Shown: piece after piece, positions 23,883 to 33,358 of the stretch | Position numbering within the stretch: the stretch's first letter is position 1 | Layout: each line of letters begins with the position of its first letter | Assembly: GCA_947596225.1 (NCBI GenBank) | Contig: CANQEX010000010.1 | Span: forward strand, 1 to 34,247 | Origin: an uncultured Clostridia bacterium | GTDB lineage: Bacteria > Bacillota > Clostridia > TANB77 > CAG-508 | Direction: 5' to 3' | Length of the DNA stretch: 34,247 nucleotides | Notes under the pieces: model-generated | Told to the model about the DNA's origin: nothing | Seen by the model: the letters and a program-made list of their open reading frames with translations, nothing else | The model's database searches: none | Translations under genes and position numbers: made by a program

Positions 23883-24755
23883 ATGGAAGGAATAATTTTA
23901 ATAGATAAACCTAAAGGTTTTACTTCTCAAGATGCAGTATCTAAAACAAAAAAAATATTAAATGTAAAGAAAGCTGGACATACTGGAACTTTAGATCCAA
24001 TGGCTACAGGTGTTTTACCGATATTACTTGGAAATTATACAAAATTATCAAAATATCTTATTGAGCATGATAAAAAATATATTGCAAAAATAAAATTAGG
24101 TGAAAAAACAGATACAGGTGATATAGAAGGGAAAATTATTGAAACAAAACAAGTTAATATATCTAATTTAAAAAAAGTTGAAAAAATATTAGAAGAATTT
24201 ATAGGAAAACAAGAACAAATTCCTCCAATGTATTCTGCAATAAAAGTTAATGGAAAAAAGTTATATGAATATGCAAGAGAAGGAATAAATATAAAAGTTA
24301 ATCCTAGAAATATAGAAATATATAATATAAAACTTATTAATATTGATGAAAAGAATTTAGAAATAGAATTTGAAGTTAGTTGTTCAAAAGGAACTTATAT
24401 AAGAGTTTTGTGTGAAGATATAGCAAAAAAATTAAATACAGTAGGAACTATGAGTTTTTTAAAAAGAACAGAAGTTGATAAATTTAAATTAGAAGAATCA
24501 ATTAATTTTGATATATTAGAGAAAAATAAAAATAATGAAGAATTTTTACATTCAAAATTATTTACAATGGAAAAATTATTTTCTAATTATGATGCAATTA
24601 ATTTAAATAATAAAAAGAAAACTTTATTTTTAAATGGTGTTTTGCTTACATTTTACTTAAAAGATGGTATTTATAATATATATGATGATAATAAAAATTA
24701 TATAGGTTTAGGCATTATAAAAAATAATTTATTAAAAAGAGATATAATAATTTAA
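23883..24755 (+). CDS. truB: tRNA pseudouridine(55) synthase
   Basis: Makes the conserved pseudouridine 55 in the T loop of tRNAs. 290 residues. GIILIDKPKGFTSQDAV at the N-terminus, the catalytic Asp in AGHTGTLDPMATGVLPI, the AKIKLGEKTDTGD segment and the SCSKGTYIRVLCED motif are all present. The C-terminal PUA-like part is short and divergent. AGAGG precedes ATG. It is co-transcribed with the Thg1-like gene. Confidence 0.95.
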   Translation: MEGIILIDKPKGFTSQDAVSKTKKILNVKKAGHTGTLDPMATGVLPILLGNYTKLSKYLIEHDKKYIAKIKLGEKTDTGDIEGKIIETKQVNISNLKKVEKILEEFIGKQEQIPPMYSAIKVNGKKLYEYAREGINIKVNPRNIEIYNIKLINIDEKNLEIEFEVSCSKGTYIRVLCEDIAKKLNTVGTMSFLKRTEVDKFKLEESINFDILEKNKNNEEFLHSKLFTMEKLFSNYDAINLNNKKKTLFLNGVLLTFYLKDGIYNIYDDNKNYIGLGIIKNNLLKRDIII

Positions 24756-24772
24756 AAAAATATTAATACCTC

Positions 24773-24802
24773 TTTACAAAATACTACTTTTTTTGATAAA
24801 AT
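24773..24802 (+). promoter_or_regulatory. Promoter of pyrBI
   Basis: TTTACA, 18 bases, TAAAAT. The leader to ATG 24831 is only about 20 bases, so there is no room for a PyrR-type attenuator. Confidence 0.5.
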
Positions 24803-24830
24803 TATAAAAATTCAAAAAAGGAGTATAATA

Positions 24831-25745
24831 ATGAAAAATTTAATTGATATTAAAGATTTATCAGTAGAAGAAATTGATGATCTTATTGAAGTAGCTAAAG
24901 ATATTATCGCAAACCCAGAGAAATATTCTCATAAATGTGATAATAAAATATTAGCTACTTTATTTTTTGAGCCAAGTACAAGAACTAGATTAAGTTTTGA
25001 ATCAGCTATGCTTAGATTAGGTGGAAAAGTTTTAGGATTTTCAGAAGCATCTTCAAGCTCTGTATCAAAAGGAGAAACTGTGTCAGATACTATAAGAATA
25101 GTAGGCTGTTATAGTGATATTATAGCAATGAGACATCCAAAAGAAGGAGCACCACTTGTTGCATCTTTTAAATCAGTAGTTCCAATAATTAATGCAGGAG
25201 ATGGAGGACATAATCATCCAACTCAAACTTTAACTGATTTATTAACAATTAAATGTGAAAAAAATAGATTGGATAACTTAACAATAGGACTTTGTGGAGA
25301 TTTAAAATTTGGTAGAACAGTTCATTCTTTAATTTCAGCAATGAGTAGATATAAAGGAATAAAATTTGTTTTAATTTCACCAGATGAATTAAAACTTCCT
25401 GAATATGTAAAAAAAGATGTCCTAGATAAGAATAATATAGAATATTGTGAAACAAAAAATATTGAAGAATATATTGGTGATTTAGATATTCTTTATATGA
25501 CAAGAGTTCAAAAAGAAAGATTTTTTAATGAAGAAGATTATATTAGATTAAAAGATTATTATATATTAAATAAAGATAAATTAAAAAATGCAAAAGAAGA
25601 TTTATGTATTTTACATCCATTACCAAGAGTTAATGAAATTTCAGTAGATGTAGATGATGATCCAAGAGCATGTTATTTCAAACAAGCTAATTATGGAAGA
25701 TATATTAGAATGGCGTTAATTTTAAAAATGTTGGAGGTAAAATAA
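24831..25745 (+). CDS. pyrB: Aspartate carbamoyltransferase catalytic subunit
   Basis: Joins carbamoyl phosphate and aspartate in pyrimidine synthesis. 304 residues, full length. Carbamoyl-phosphate site [21 protein letters not shown], the [11 protein letters not shown] loop, [15 protein letters not shown] and [11 protein letters not shown] are all canonical. AAAGGAG precedes ATG. Its stop shares one base with the start of pyrI, so the two subunits are translationally coupled and would form the allosteric holoenzyme. Confidence 0.98.
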   Translation: MKNLIDIKDLSVEEIDDLIEVAKDIIANPEKYSHKCDNKILATLFFEPSTRTRLSFESAMLRLGGKVLGFSEASSSSVSKGETVSDTIRIVGCYSDIIAMRHPKEGAPLVASFKSVVPIINAGDGGHNHPTQTLTDLLTIKCEKNRLDNLTIGLCGDLKFGRTVHSLISAMSRYKGIKFVLISPDELKLPEYVKKDVLDKNNIEYCETKNIEEYIGDLDILYMTRVQKERFFNEEDYIRLKDYYILNKDKLKNAKEDLCILHPLPRVNEISVDVDDDPRACYFKQANYGRYIRMALILKMLEVK

Positions 25746-26170
25746 TGAATATTGATAGTATAAAAAATGGATATGTAATTGATCATATAAAAGCGGGTAG
25801 GGCAATGAGAATATATGAATTACTTCATTTAAATGATTTAGATTGTCAAGTTGCAATTATTACAAATGCAAAAAGCAAAAAAACTGGAACAAAAGATATA
25901 ATAAAAATTGATAGAGATATTCCAATTAATTTAGATGCTTTAGGATTTATTGATCACAATACTACTGTAAATATTGTTAAAAATGATAAAATAGTAGAGA
26001 AGAAAAAATTAAGTCTTCCAGAAAAAATAGTAAATTTAGCAACATGTAGTAATCCAAGATGCATTACTTCAAGTGAAAAAACTTTAGATCAAATATTTAT
26101 TTTAACAGATAAAGAAAATGAAGTTTATAGATGTAAATATTGTGAGATGAGTTTAAAGAAAAAACAATAA
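25745..26170 (+). CDS. pyrI: Aspartate carbamoyltransferase regulatory subunit
   Basis: Binds nucleotide effectors and zinc, making PyrB allosteric. 141 residues: a nucleotide-binding N-terminal domain (IDHIKAGRAMRIYELL) and a C-terminal zinc domain with CSNPRC and CKYC. GGAGG lies inside the end of pyrB. This subunit occurs in many Clostridia but not in Bacillus. A bidirectional terminator follows. Confidence 0.97.
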   Translation: MNIDSIKNGYVIDHIKAGRAMRIYELLHLNDLDCQVAIITNAKSKKTGTKDIIKIDRDIPINLDALGFIDHNTTVNIVKNDKIVEKKKLSLPEKIVNLATCSNPRCITSSEKTLDQIFILTDKENEVYRCKYCEMSLKKKQ

Positions 26171-26175
26171 AAAAT

Positions 26176-26216
26176 AAAAGATTAGAAGTTAATTTTAATT
26201 GCTTCTAATCTTTTTT
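26176..26216. terminator. Bidirectional terminator between pyrI and the XRE gene
   Basis: AAAAGATTAGAAG / CTTCTAATCTTTT stem of 13 bp, with T runs on both strands. Confidence 0.85.
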
Positions 26217-26490
26217 ATATATTATCAATATAATTTTTGAAATCTTTCATTAAAGTATCAGCAGTAGTATTTAAAACTTTAGCTATTGCACATAATTCAT
26301 AATCAACTACTGTTCTAGCTCCAATTTCTATATCATAAATTGATTGACTTGGTATATCAATACCTAAAATCATAAGAGAATTTGATAAAGCTTGTCGAGA
26401 AAGTTGTTGTTTTACTCTAAGATTATCAATATTTCTGCCAACAATATTTAATTGACCTTTAAGTTGTTCAACTGATTTTCTTGTGCTCAA
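26215..26490 (-). CDS. Small XRE-type helix-turn-helix regulator
   Basis: About 91 residues. VGRNIDNLRVKQQLSRQALSNSL, then SQSIYDIEIGARTVVDYELCAIAKVLN, match the five-helix Cro/CI fold with its recognition helix in the middle. The track starts at GTG 26499, but the GGGGTGAT ribosome-site bases overlap it; TTG 26490 (MSTRKSVEQLK) is spaced properly and is my choice. Targets are unknown. It is divergent from the small ORF at 26657, whose promoter it could control. Confidence 0.75.
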   Translation of the reverse strand: MSTRKSVEQLKGQLNIVGRNIDNLRVKQQLSRQALSNSLMILGIDIPSQSIYDIEIGARTVVDYELCAIAKVLNTTADTLMKDFKNYIDNI

Positions 26491-26535
26491 ATTTATCACC
26501 CCGTAATTTTTTTTATAAATATTCCATATTTGTAA

Positions 26536-26565
26536 TTGATTTTATCATTTTAGTTATGTTATAAT
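26536..26565 (+). promoter_or_regulatory. Promoter before the small unknown gene
   Basis: TTGATT, 18 bases, TATAAT, in the divergent region with the XRE gene. Confidence 0.5.
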
Positions 26566-26656
26566 TTAAGGACGAGTGGATAATGGAATTATTATATGTA
26601 TTTATCAGAAAAAAATTCATTATTTTCATAGAAAATTAAAGAAAGGAATAATAATT

Positions 26657-26962
26657 ATGGATGAAAAAAAAATAAGTAGTATTATAAGTAAAGAGAGATA
26701 TTATAATGAAAGGCATATAAATTTAAAAGAAATTTTTAATAAAGAAGAACTACAAGTATTAAAAAAACTTGGAATTAATATTGAAAATAAACTATATACT
26801 AATTATGAATATGAATGTATTGAAATTGATCTTTTTGCATATTGTGATGATAAAGACTTGTTAAGTAAAGAAGAAGTAGAAATTACAAAACCTTTGCCAG
26901 AAGGAGTATCAAAAGAAGAATACAAAAATATTTTTGAAAAATTTTGTAATTGCAAGAAATAG
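26657..26962 (+). CDS. Unknown 101-residue acidic protein
   Basis: No family recognised. The track's GTG start at 26576 gives an unlikely Ile/His/Lys-rich extension; AAAGGAATA before ATG 26657 is a proper ribosome site. The product is soluble, charged and probably mixed alpha/beta (NLKEIFNKEELQVLKKLGI, then YECIEIDLFAYC), ending in FCNCKK. Three Cys are present in the last two thirds, without a clear metal motif. It is a monocistronic unit between an XRE gene and ispG, closed by a strong terminator. Confidence 0.7.
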   Translation: MDEKKISSIISKERYYNERHINLKEIFNKEELQVLKKLGINIENKLYTNYEYECIEIDLFAYCDDKDLLSKEEVEITKPLPEGVSKEEYKNIFEKFCNCKK

Positions 26963-26992
26963 AGTTTATATGTAATTAAATAATTTAACCAT

Positions 26993-27037
26993 CAAAAACT
27001 ATTCTTATAAATTAGAATAGTTTTTGCTTTTTTTTTT
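26993..27037 (+). terminator. Strong terminator before ispG
   Basis: CAAAAACTATTCT / AGAATAGTTTTTG stem (13 bp), an eight-base loop, then C and a run of ten T. Confidence 0.9.
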
Positions 27038-27052
27038 ACAATATGATAAAAT
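27024..27052 (+). promoter_or_regulatory. Promoter of ispG, overlapping the terminator
   Basis: TTGCTT, 17 bases, TAAAAT with an upstream TG (TATGATAAAAT). The -35 lies in the right arm of the terminator. Confidence 0.5.
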
Positions 27053-27095
27053 GTCGCCAATCTGAAAAGCATGAAAAAAAAGAAAGGATATATAA

Positions 27096-28154
27096 ATGTA
27101 TAAAAGAAATGAAACAAAACCAGTGTATGTAGGAGGAGTTCAAATTGGAGGACAGAATAAAGTAGTAATTCAATCAATGTGTAATACAAAAACTAAAGAT
27201 GTTGAGGCTACAGTTAATCAAATACTTAAACTCGAAGATTGTGGTTGTGAAATAATTAGAGTAGCATGTTTTGATATAGAAGATGCTAAAGCTATTAAGC
27301 AAATAAAAGAAAAAATACATATTCCTATAGTTGCTGATATTCATTTTGATTATAGAATTGCACTTGAGGCAATAAATAATAATGTTGACAAAATTAGAAT
27401 TAATCCAGGAAATATTGGTGATGAAGAAAAAACAAAGGCTGTAGTTGAAGCTTGTAAAAAGAAAAATATTCCTATTAGAATAGGTGTAAATGGAGGATCT
27501 TTAGAAAAAGATCTTTTAGAAAAATACGGAAAACCATGTAGTGATGCTATGATAGAAAGTGCAAAACGTCATGTTGAAATATTAGAAAAACTAGATTTTC
27601 ATGATATAATAATTGCTCTTAAAGCATCAAATTTAGATATGTGTATTGAAGCATATGAAAAAGCTTCTAATATTTTCAAGTATCCATTACATTTAGGAAT
27701 AACTGAAAGTGGAACAACTTTTTCTGGAACTATAAAATCAAGTATAGGATTAGGTATTCTTTTAAGAGAAGGAATAGGAGATACTATAAGAGTTTCTTTG
27801 TCAGATGATCCAATAGAAGAAATTCCGGTTTGCAAAGAAATTTTGAAAAATTGTAATTTATTAAAAAATACTCCAAAATTAATATCATGTCCTACATGTG
27901 GAAGAATACAATATGATTTAATTCCTATAGCTAAAGAAATTGAAAAATTTTTACAAACTCTAAATTCAGATATTAGTGTTGCTATAATGGGTTGTGCAGT
28001 TAATGGACCAGGAGAAGCTAGAGAAGCAGATATAGGGATTGCTGGTGGAAAAAATGAAGGTTTACTTTTTAAAAAAGGAAAGATTATAAAAAAAATACCT
28101 CAAAATGAAATTGTAGAAGTATTAGAAAAAGAAATTTTAGAAATGATAAAATGA
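27096..28154 (+). CDS. ispG: 4-hydroxy-3-methylbut-2-en-1-yl diphosphate synthase
   Basis: Iron-sulfur enzyme of the methylerythritol phosphate isoprenoid pathway, also called GcpE. 352 residues, full length. A TIM-barrel domain begins [16 protein letters not shown] and has IRINPGNIG and RIGVNGGSL. The C-terminal [4Fe-4S] domain has CPTCGR and [17 protein letters not shown], which supply the three Cys ligands and the Glu. GAAAGGA precedes ATG. The S66 peptidase gene begins 17 bases after the stop, so they are co-transcribed. Confidence 0.97.
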   Translation: MYKRNETKPVYVGGVQIGGQNKVVIQSMCNTKTKDVEATVNQILKLEDCGCEIIRVACFDIEDAKAIKQIKEKIHIPIVADIHFDYRIALEAINNNVDKIRINPGNIGDEEKTKAVVEACKKKNIPIRIGVNGGSLEKDLLEKYGKPCSDAMIESAKRHVEILEKLDFHDIIIALKASNLDMCIEAYEKASNIFKYPLHLGITESGTTFSGTIKSSIGLGILLREGIGDTIRVSLSDDPIEEIPVCKEILKNCNLLKNTPKLISCPTCGRIQYDLIPIAKEIEKFLQTLNSDISVAIMGCAVNGPGEAREADIGIAGGKNEGLLFKKGKIIKKIPQNEIVEVLEKEILEMIK

Positions 28155-28171
28155 GAAGGCGAGGGACTAAT

Positions 28172-29194
28172 ATGAATTACCCTGAAAATTTAAAAAAAGG
28201 TGATACAATAGGAATATGTGCACCTTCAGATGGAATTACAGATGCAGATAAAATAAAAAAATTAGAAAAAGCTGAAAGTACTTTAAAGGAGCTAGGATAC
28301 AATATAGTAGAAACAAAAAGTGTTAGAATGAGTAGTAGAGGAAGAAGTGCATCAGGAGAAATAAGAGCTAAAGAATTTATGGAACTTTTAGAAAATGATA
28401 AAATTAAAATGATTTTATTTGCTACAGGTGGAGACTTTTTGTGTGAAATGTTAGATTATTTAGATTTTGAAAAAATAAAAAAATTAAAGCCTAAATGGAT
28501 GCAAGGATATTCTGATATAACAGGTATAAGTTTTTTATTTAACACAATTTGTGAAATACCAAGTATGTATTGCCAAACAATAAAAGACTATGCTATGAAA
28601 CCTTTACACAAAAGCTTAGTAGATGCTTTAAAAATACAGTCTGGAAATATAGTTAAACAAGAATCATTTGATTTATATGAAAAGGAATGTTTCCCAGATG
28701 ATTTTGAAAATGAAAATTATTTATATAATTTGACTGAAAAGGTTGAGTGGAAAAATATTTTTGGTGAAAAGAAAATTGTTATGGAAGGCAGAATGCTTGG
28801 TGGATGTTTAGATATAATAGTAGAACTTATGGGAACAAAATATGATAATGTAAAAAATTATATAGAAAAATATAAAAATGATGGAATAATATGGTTTTTC
28901 GATCCTTATGAAATGCCTACTTCACAATTATTTAGATATTTATGGAAAATGAAAAATGCTGGGTATTTTAAATATTGTAATGGAATTATAATTGGAAGAC
29001 CACTATTTATTAGAGATGATTATGATATAACATTTAATGAAACAGTTAAAGATGCATTAAAAGATTTAAAAATTCCTGTAATCTGTGATGCTGATATTGG
29101 ACATGTTTCACCACAACTTGCTATTGTTAATGGTTCTATTATTAAAATAACTAGCGAAAAAGGCAGAGGTATAGTAGAAACATTTTTTAAATAA
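28172..29194 (+). CDS. S66-family LD-carboxypeptidase / MccF-like peptidase
   Basis: 340 residues. Family members trim murein tetrapeptides (LdcA) or cleave microcin-type nucleotide-peptides (MccF). Seen: the N-terminal KKGDTIGICAPSDGI, FATGGDFLCEML in place of RGGYG, the nucleophile Ser in QGYSDITGISFLF, a Glu in WFFDPYEMPTSQLF and a His in GHVSPQLAIVNGS. ATG 28172 has GCGAGGG ahead, while the track start at 28151 overlaps the ispG stop and is unlikely. The altered RGGYG-like turn and the PYEMPTSQ region look more MccF-like than LdcA-like, which is my inference. Confidence 0.85.
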   Translation: MNYPENLKKGDTIGICAPSDGITDADKIKKLEKAESTLKELGYNIVETKSVRMSSRGRSASGEIRAKEFMELLENDKIKMILFATGGDFLCEMLDYLDFEKIKKLKPKWMQGYSDITGISFLFNTICEIPSMYCQTIKDYAMKPLHKSLVDALKIQSGNIVKQESFDLYEKECFPDDFENENYLYNLTEKVEWKNIFGEKKIVMEGRMLGGCLDIIVELMGTKYDNVKNYIEKYKNDGIIWFFDPYEMPTSQLFRYLWKMKNAGYFKYCNGIIIGRPLFIRDDYDITFNETVKDALKDLKIPVICDADIGHVSPQLAIVNGSIIKITSEKGRGIVETFFK

Positions 29195-29210
29195 TATTAG
29201 GGGGATAAAA

Positions 29211-30386
29211 ATGAAAGTTGCCGAAAAAGAAGTCACTTCAAGTGAATTGGAAGTAGTAGAAAAAGAAACTTCAAAAAAAAGAGATTATTCTGTAGACTTA
29301 ATAAGAATTATAGCTGCATTAAGTGTTATTGGAACACATTTATGTTTGCAAGTTTTAAATCAAGCTTATAATAGAATTGATTGGGGAAGATTATTAGAAA
29401 AATGTTTTTTTACAGATGGAGTACCACTATTTTTTATGATAACAGGATTTTTCATAATGAATGGACGTAGTTATAAAAAAATATGGAAAAATACAGTAAA
29501 AAAAGTTTTATTACCAACTCTTGCATTTGTATTGTTTGCACAAATCTTTTATATGTTTGTTACTAATAAAGAGAGTTTTTTGTGGTGTTTGCAAAATGCA
29601 ATATATAATTTGAATATTGGAGGAATATTACATAGTATATTAACTGGAACAGTAGAATCAATAAATAGTCTATGTGCACATTTATGGTATATTTTTTCAT
29701 ATGTAAAAATTATTATATGGATACCAGTATTATGGCTTGTATGTAAAGAAGAAAAGACTCCAAAACTTGCTCGTAGAATGATATTAGTTTTTGGTATTAT
29801 ATCTTGCATCATAACTGATATTCAAAGATTTGTAACACTTCCAAACATAGGTGCAATAAAGGTATTTAATTTTGTAGACAGAGAAATTATATATGTTTTG
29901 TTAGGTTACGAACTATTTATACATAAAGATAAAATTAAAAATAATAGAAAAGTATGTATCATATCTTTAATTGGTTTTGGATTAGTAAACATAATGAGAT
30001 ATAAAATAGAAATGCAATATATGGTAGCAAACTATTTTACAGATATAGTTGGAAGAGAAAACTTTATGGAATGGAAATATACTTGTTTAAATATTATTTC
30101 TGGTTTATGTTTATTTATGTTTTTATATTCATTTGAACTTAAAAATGAGAAATTGAATAAAATTATTTTATGGATAAGTGATAAAACTTTTGGAATATAT
30201 TTAATACATTATTTAATTCTAGCAAAAATAGATTTATATAAATTTGAAAAAATAGAAAGATTTTATTTTGAAATTATTTATTTAGTAGTTGGAATAATAG
30301 TAACAGCAATACTTTCAACAATAATAGTATGTATAATAAAAGAAATAAAAAAGCTATTTATAAAAGGGGTAAAAATGATTAAATAG
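29211..30386 (+). CDS. Acyltransferase-3 family membrane protein
   Basis: 391 residues with about ten membrane spans. The N-terminal RDYSVDLIRIIAALSVIGTHL carries the conserved Arg and the His of Acyl_transf_3 proteins, which O-acetylate cell-wall or capsular sugars. A charged ~25-residue cytoplasmic N-tail precedes it. GGGGGATAAAA precedes ATG, 16 bases after the peptidase stop, so it shares the ispG transcript. There is no SGNH domain, so it resembles single-domain transferases. The acceptor is unknown; peptidoglycan or polysaccharide is likely from the family and the neighbouring murein-type peptidase. Confidence 0.85.
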   Translation: MKVAEKEVTSSELEVVEKETSKKRDYSVDLIRIIAALSVIGTHLCLQVLNQAYNRIDWGRLLEKCFFTDGVPLFFMITGFFIMNGRSYKKIWKNTVKKVLLPTLAFVLFAQIFYMFVTNKESFLWCLQNAIYNLNIGGILHSILTGTVESINSLCAHLWYIFSYVKIIIWIPVLWLVCKEEKTPKLARRMILVFGIISCIITDIQRFVTLPNIGAIKVFNFVDREIIYVLLGYELFIHKDKIKNNRKVCIISLIGFGLVNIMRYKIEMQYMVANYFTDIVGRENFMEWKYTCLNIISGLCLFMFLYSFELKNEKLNKIILWISDKTFGIYLIHYLILAKIDLYKFEKIERFYFEIIYLVVGIIVTAILSTIIVCIIKEIKKLFIKGVKMIK

Positions 30387-30400
30387 TTATAATTTATTAC

Positions 30401-30429
30401 TAGACTTTTTTTATACTATATGATAAAAT
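30401..30429 (+). promoter_or_regulatory. Promoter of the YvyF-like/tyrS unit
   Basis: TAGACT, 17 bases, TAAAAT with an upstream TG (TATGATAAAAT), the same -10 block as at ispG. Confidence 0.5.
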
Positions 30430-30476
30430 TATTCAAAATTAAGTAGCAAATTTAAGTTTTAATAGGGGGTCTAATT

Positions 30477-30764
30477 ATGGAATTAAAAAAATGTGTTCGT
30501 TGTGGTAAATTTTTTGCATCAGATGTTGATGTTTGCCATGAATGTGAGAAAAAGGATTTAGCTGATTTAAGTAAATTAAAAGGATTTTTTGCAGATAATT
30601 ATGTTGCTGGAGTTTCAAAAGTTCAAATATCAGCTTCTACTGGTATAAGTACAAAAAATTTAAATAGATATTTAGGATATGAAGAATTTAATGGAATATA
30701 TGTTACAGAAGATGCTAATGAAAATGGAGTAGAAAAGTTGTCAACAGGAAATGTTAATTTATAG
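30477..30764 (+). CDS. YvyF-like zinc-ribbon protein
   Basis: 95 residues. An N-terminal zinc ribbon with CVRCGKFF and CHECEKK is followed by a small helical domain with a winged-helix-like stretch (VSKVQISASTGISTKNLNRYLG). This matches the small flagellar-operon proteins of the YvyF/TIGR03826 type. No flagellar gene is visible here, so motility is not implied. AGGGGG precedes ATG. It is 11 bases from tyrS and co-transcribed with it. Confidence 0.75.
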   Translation: MELKKCVRCGKFFASDVDVCHECEKKDLADLSKLKGFFADNYVAGVSKVQISASTGISTKNLNRYLGYEEFNGIYVTEDANENGVEKLSTGNVNL

Positions 30765-30775
30765 GAGGATGCTTA

Positions 30776-31990
30776 ATGATAGACATAATAAAAGAACTTG
30801 AAAATAGAGGATACATAGAACAATTAACAAATGAAGAAGAAATGAGAAAACTTTTTCAAAATGAAAGTGTTAGATTTTATATTGGAATAGATCCTACAGC
30901 AAACAGTATGCATATAGGTCATTTTGTAGCATTAATGGTTGCTTCAAGATTACAAAAAGCTGGTCATAAACCTATTATTTTAATGGGAGGAGGAACAGCT
31001 GTAATTGGAGATCCTTCTGGAAGAACTGATATGCGTCAAATGCTTACAAGAGAACAATTAGATGAAAATGTTAAAGCAATAAAAAAACAAGCAGAAAGAT
31101 TTGTTTCTTTTGAAGGAGAAAATGCTGCTATTATTGTTAATAATGCAGATTGGTTGTTAAACTTAAATTATCTAGAATTTATGAAAGAAATTGGAAGTAA
31201 ATTTACTATTAGTAAAATGATAGCACAAGAATGTTATAAAAATAGATTAGAAACAGGATTAACTTTTTTTGAAATGGGCTATTTATTACTTCAAAGTTAT
31301 GACTTTTTATATTTACATGATAAATATAATTGCAAAGTACAAATTGGTGGAAATGATCAATGGTCAAATATAATAGGTGGAGTTGAATTAATTAGAAAAA
31401 TTGGTTCTGAAGACTCTTATGGCTTAACATTTAAGCTTCTTACAACAGCTGAAGGTAAAAAAATGGGAAAAACTGCAAAAGGAGCTTTATGGTTAAATCC
31501 AGAAAAAACAACTCCATATGAATTTTATCAATATTGGAGAAATATTGGAGATACAGAAGTAAGAAAAGTATTAAATCTACTTACTTTTTTACCAGATGAA
31601 GAAGTTGATAGATTAGCATCATTAAAAGATGAGAAAATAAATGAAGCAAAAAAAGTTGCAGCATATGAAATTACAAAATTAATACATGGAGAAGAAGAAG
31701 CTAAAAAAGCAGAACAAGCTTCAGAAGCTTTATTTGGTAATGGTGGAAATTTAGAAAATATGCCAACTACAAAACTAGAAGATGAAAATATCTCTATTTT
31801 AGATGCTATTGTTTTAACAGGAATAGCCCCCTCTAAAGGACAGGCAAAAACATTAATTTCACAAGGTGGAATTGCTTTAAATGATATAAAAATAGAAGAT
31901 ATCTCTTACAAATTAAGTGATAAAGATTTTGAAAAAGGATATGCAATTTTAAGAAAAGGAAAAAAAGTATATCATAAATTAGAAAAATAA
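30776..31990 (+). CDS. tyrS: Tyrosyl-tRNA synthetase
   Basis: Charges tRNA-Tyr. 404 residues. Class I signature HIGH at 46-49, the tyrosine and ATP sites (GIDPTANSMHIGH, GGGTAVIGDPSGR), KMSKS as KKMGKT near 230, and a C-terminal S4 RNA-binding domain (about 340-400: ISILDAIVLTGIAPSKGQAKTL). AGGAGG precedes ATG. No T-box leader is present upstream of the unit, unusual for Firmicute synthetases but not unknown. A hairpin separates it from proS. Confidence 0.97.
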   Translation: MIDIIKELENRGYIEQLTNEEEMRKLFQNESVRFYIGIDPTANSMHIGHFVALMVASRLQKAGHKPIILMGGGTAVIGDPSGRTDMRQMLTREQLDENVKAIKKQAERFVSFEGENAAIIVNNADWLLNLNYLEFMKEIGSKFTISKMIAQECYKNRLETGLTFFEMGYLLLQSYDFLYLHDKYNCKVQIGGNDQWSNIIGGVELIRKIGSEDSYGLTFKLLTTAEGKKMGKTAKGALWLNPEKTTPYEFYQYWRNIGDTEVRKVLNLLTFLPDEEVDRLASLKDEKINEAKKVAAYEITKLIHGEEEAKKAEQASEALFGNGGNLENMPTTKLEDENISILDAIVLTGIAPSKGQAKTLISQGGIALNDIKIEDISYKLSDKDFEKGYAILRKGKKVYHKLEK

Positions 31991-31997
31991 ACTTTAA

Positions 31998-32024
31998 AAA
32001 ACGTGAGAGAAAATCTCACGTTTT
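31998..32024 (+). terminator. Hairpin between tyrS and proS
   Basis: AAAACGTGAGA / TCTCACGTTTT stem with a GAAAA loop. Few T residues follow, so termination may be partial and proS could be reached by readthrough. Confidence 0.6.
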
Positions 32025-32044
32025 AATGATTGGAGGAAAATTTT

Positions 32045-33343
32045 ATGAGAATTTCAAAAATGGGACTGAAAAATGTAAAATTAGCGAATTTAGATGAAAT
32101 GTATCCAGCACAAGATATATTAATGCAAACAGGACAAATAAAACAATTTGGAAGTGGAATTTATGGATATGATAACATACCATTAAAAGTTCAAGATAAT
32201 ATTGAAGAAATAATAAAAAAGAATTTTAATAAAGCAGATTTTATAGAAGTACAAATGCCATTATTGCAAATTGATGAAATTTGGAAAAGATCTAATAGAT
32301 ATGATCAATATATAGAAGATGGTGTAATGATGACTTCTAAAACTGATAAAGCTAATTATTGTTTAGCACCTACTGCTGAAGAAACTATTACTTCTTTTGT
32401 TGAAAACAGACTAACATCACATAAACAATTACCAATTGGATTATATCAAATTGGAACAAAATTTAGAAATGAAATAAGAAATAGAGGGTATCTTTTACGT
32501 GGTAAAGAATTTTTAATGTTTGATTTATATACTTTTGATAAAGATGAAGAAGGAATGCTTGAAAGTTATAAAAAAATAAAAGATACATATTTTAAAACTT
32601 TTAAAGAAATTGGTTTAGAAGTTGTTGCAGTAGCCGCAGATAATGGTTCTATGGGTGGAAAGAATTCAGAAGAAATGATGGCTATTTCAAGAATTGGTGA
32701 AGATACAATTTTATTTGATGAGGAAACAAAACAAGGATTAAATGTAGAAGTATTAGAAAAAGAAGATGCAGAAAAATATTTAGCTGAACAGTACAATATA
32801 AATGATATTAAAAAACTAGTAGAAAAAAGAGCTGTTGAATTAGGACATATATTTGCTTTAGGAACAAAATATTCAGATTCAATGGATATAAAATTTATAG
32901 ATTCTGAAAATAATAGCAAACCTTATTATATGGGATGTTATGGTATAGGAGTAAGTAGAGTTTTAGGATTAGTATATGAAAATAATATTATACAAAAAGA
33001 TGGAAAAATAGAAGGATATTCTTTACCATTATCTGTAGTTCCTTATTATTTATATATAATAAGCAATGAAAAAAAGAATGAAGTTGCAGAAAATTTATAT
33101 GATGAATTTAATAATAAAGATGTAGAAGTAATAATAGATGATGTTAAAGGATCTATTGGAGAAAAAATTAGAAATGCTAAAATTTTAGGAATTCCATATG
33201 TAGCTATTTTAGGAAACAATACAGAAGAAGGCTTTATAGAGATTGAAAGAACAAGAGATGGAATGAAAAAAACAATAAAAATAGAAGAATTAATTAAAGA
33301 AGTAGAGCAAATGAAATTTACTAAAAAAGATATTAATTTTTAG
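32045..33343 (+). CDS. proS: Prolyl-tRNA synthetase without the insertion (editing) domain
   Basis: Charges tRNA-Pro. 432 residues against about 565 for the usual bacterial enzyme. Class II motifs are intact: CLAPTAEETITSF, the TKFRNEIRNRGYLLRGKEFLMFDLYTF motif 2 region, and YYMGCYGIGVSRVLGL motif 3, followed by the anticodon domain. Between GSMGGKNSEEMM and ELGHIFALGTKYS only about 70 residues remain where the ~180-residue INS editing domain normally sits. The enzyme would not clear Ala-tRNA-Pro in cis. ATG 32045 follows GGAGG by 8 bases; the track's TTG 32030 is too early. Confidence 0.93.
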   Translation: MRISKMGLKNVKLANLDEMYPAQDILMQTGQIKQFGSGIYGYDNIPLKVQDNIEEIIKKNFNKADFIEVQMPLLQIDEIWKRSNRYDQYIEDGVMMTSKTDKANYCLAPTAEETITSFVENRLTSHKQLPIGLYQIGTKFRNEIRNRGYLLRGKEFLMFDLYTFDKDEEGMLESYKKIKDTYFKTFKEIGLEVVAVAADNGSMGGKNSEEMMAISRIGEDTILFDEETKQGLNVEVLEKEDAEKYLAEQYNINDIKKLVEKRAVELGHIFALGTKYSDSMDIKFIDSENNSKPYYMGCYGIGVSRVLGLVYENNIIQKDGKIEGYSLPLSVVPYYLYIISNEKKNEVAENLYDEFNNKDVEVIIDDVKGSIGEKIRNAKILGIPYVAILGNNTEEGFIEIERTRDGMKKTIKIEELIKEVEQMKFTKKDINF

Positions 33344-33358
33344 TATAAAGAGGTAAGT

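Noticed and set aside
30387-32044. T-box leaders for tyrS and proS
   Set aside because: No AGGGTGGNACCGCG segment or Stem I is visible; the gaps are too short.
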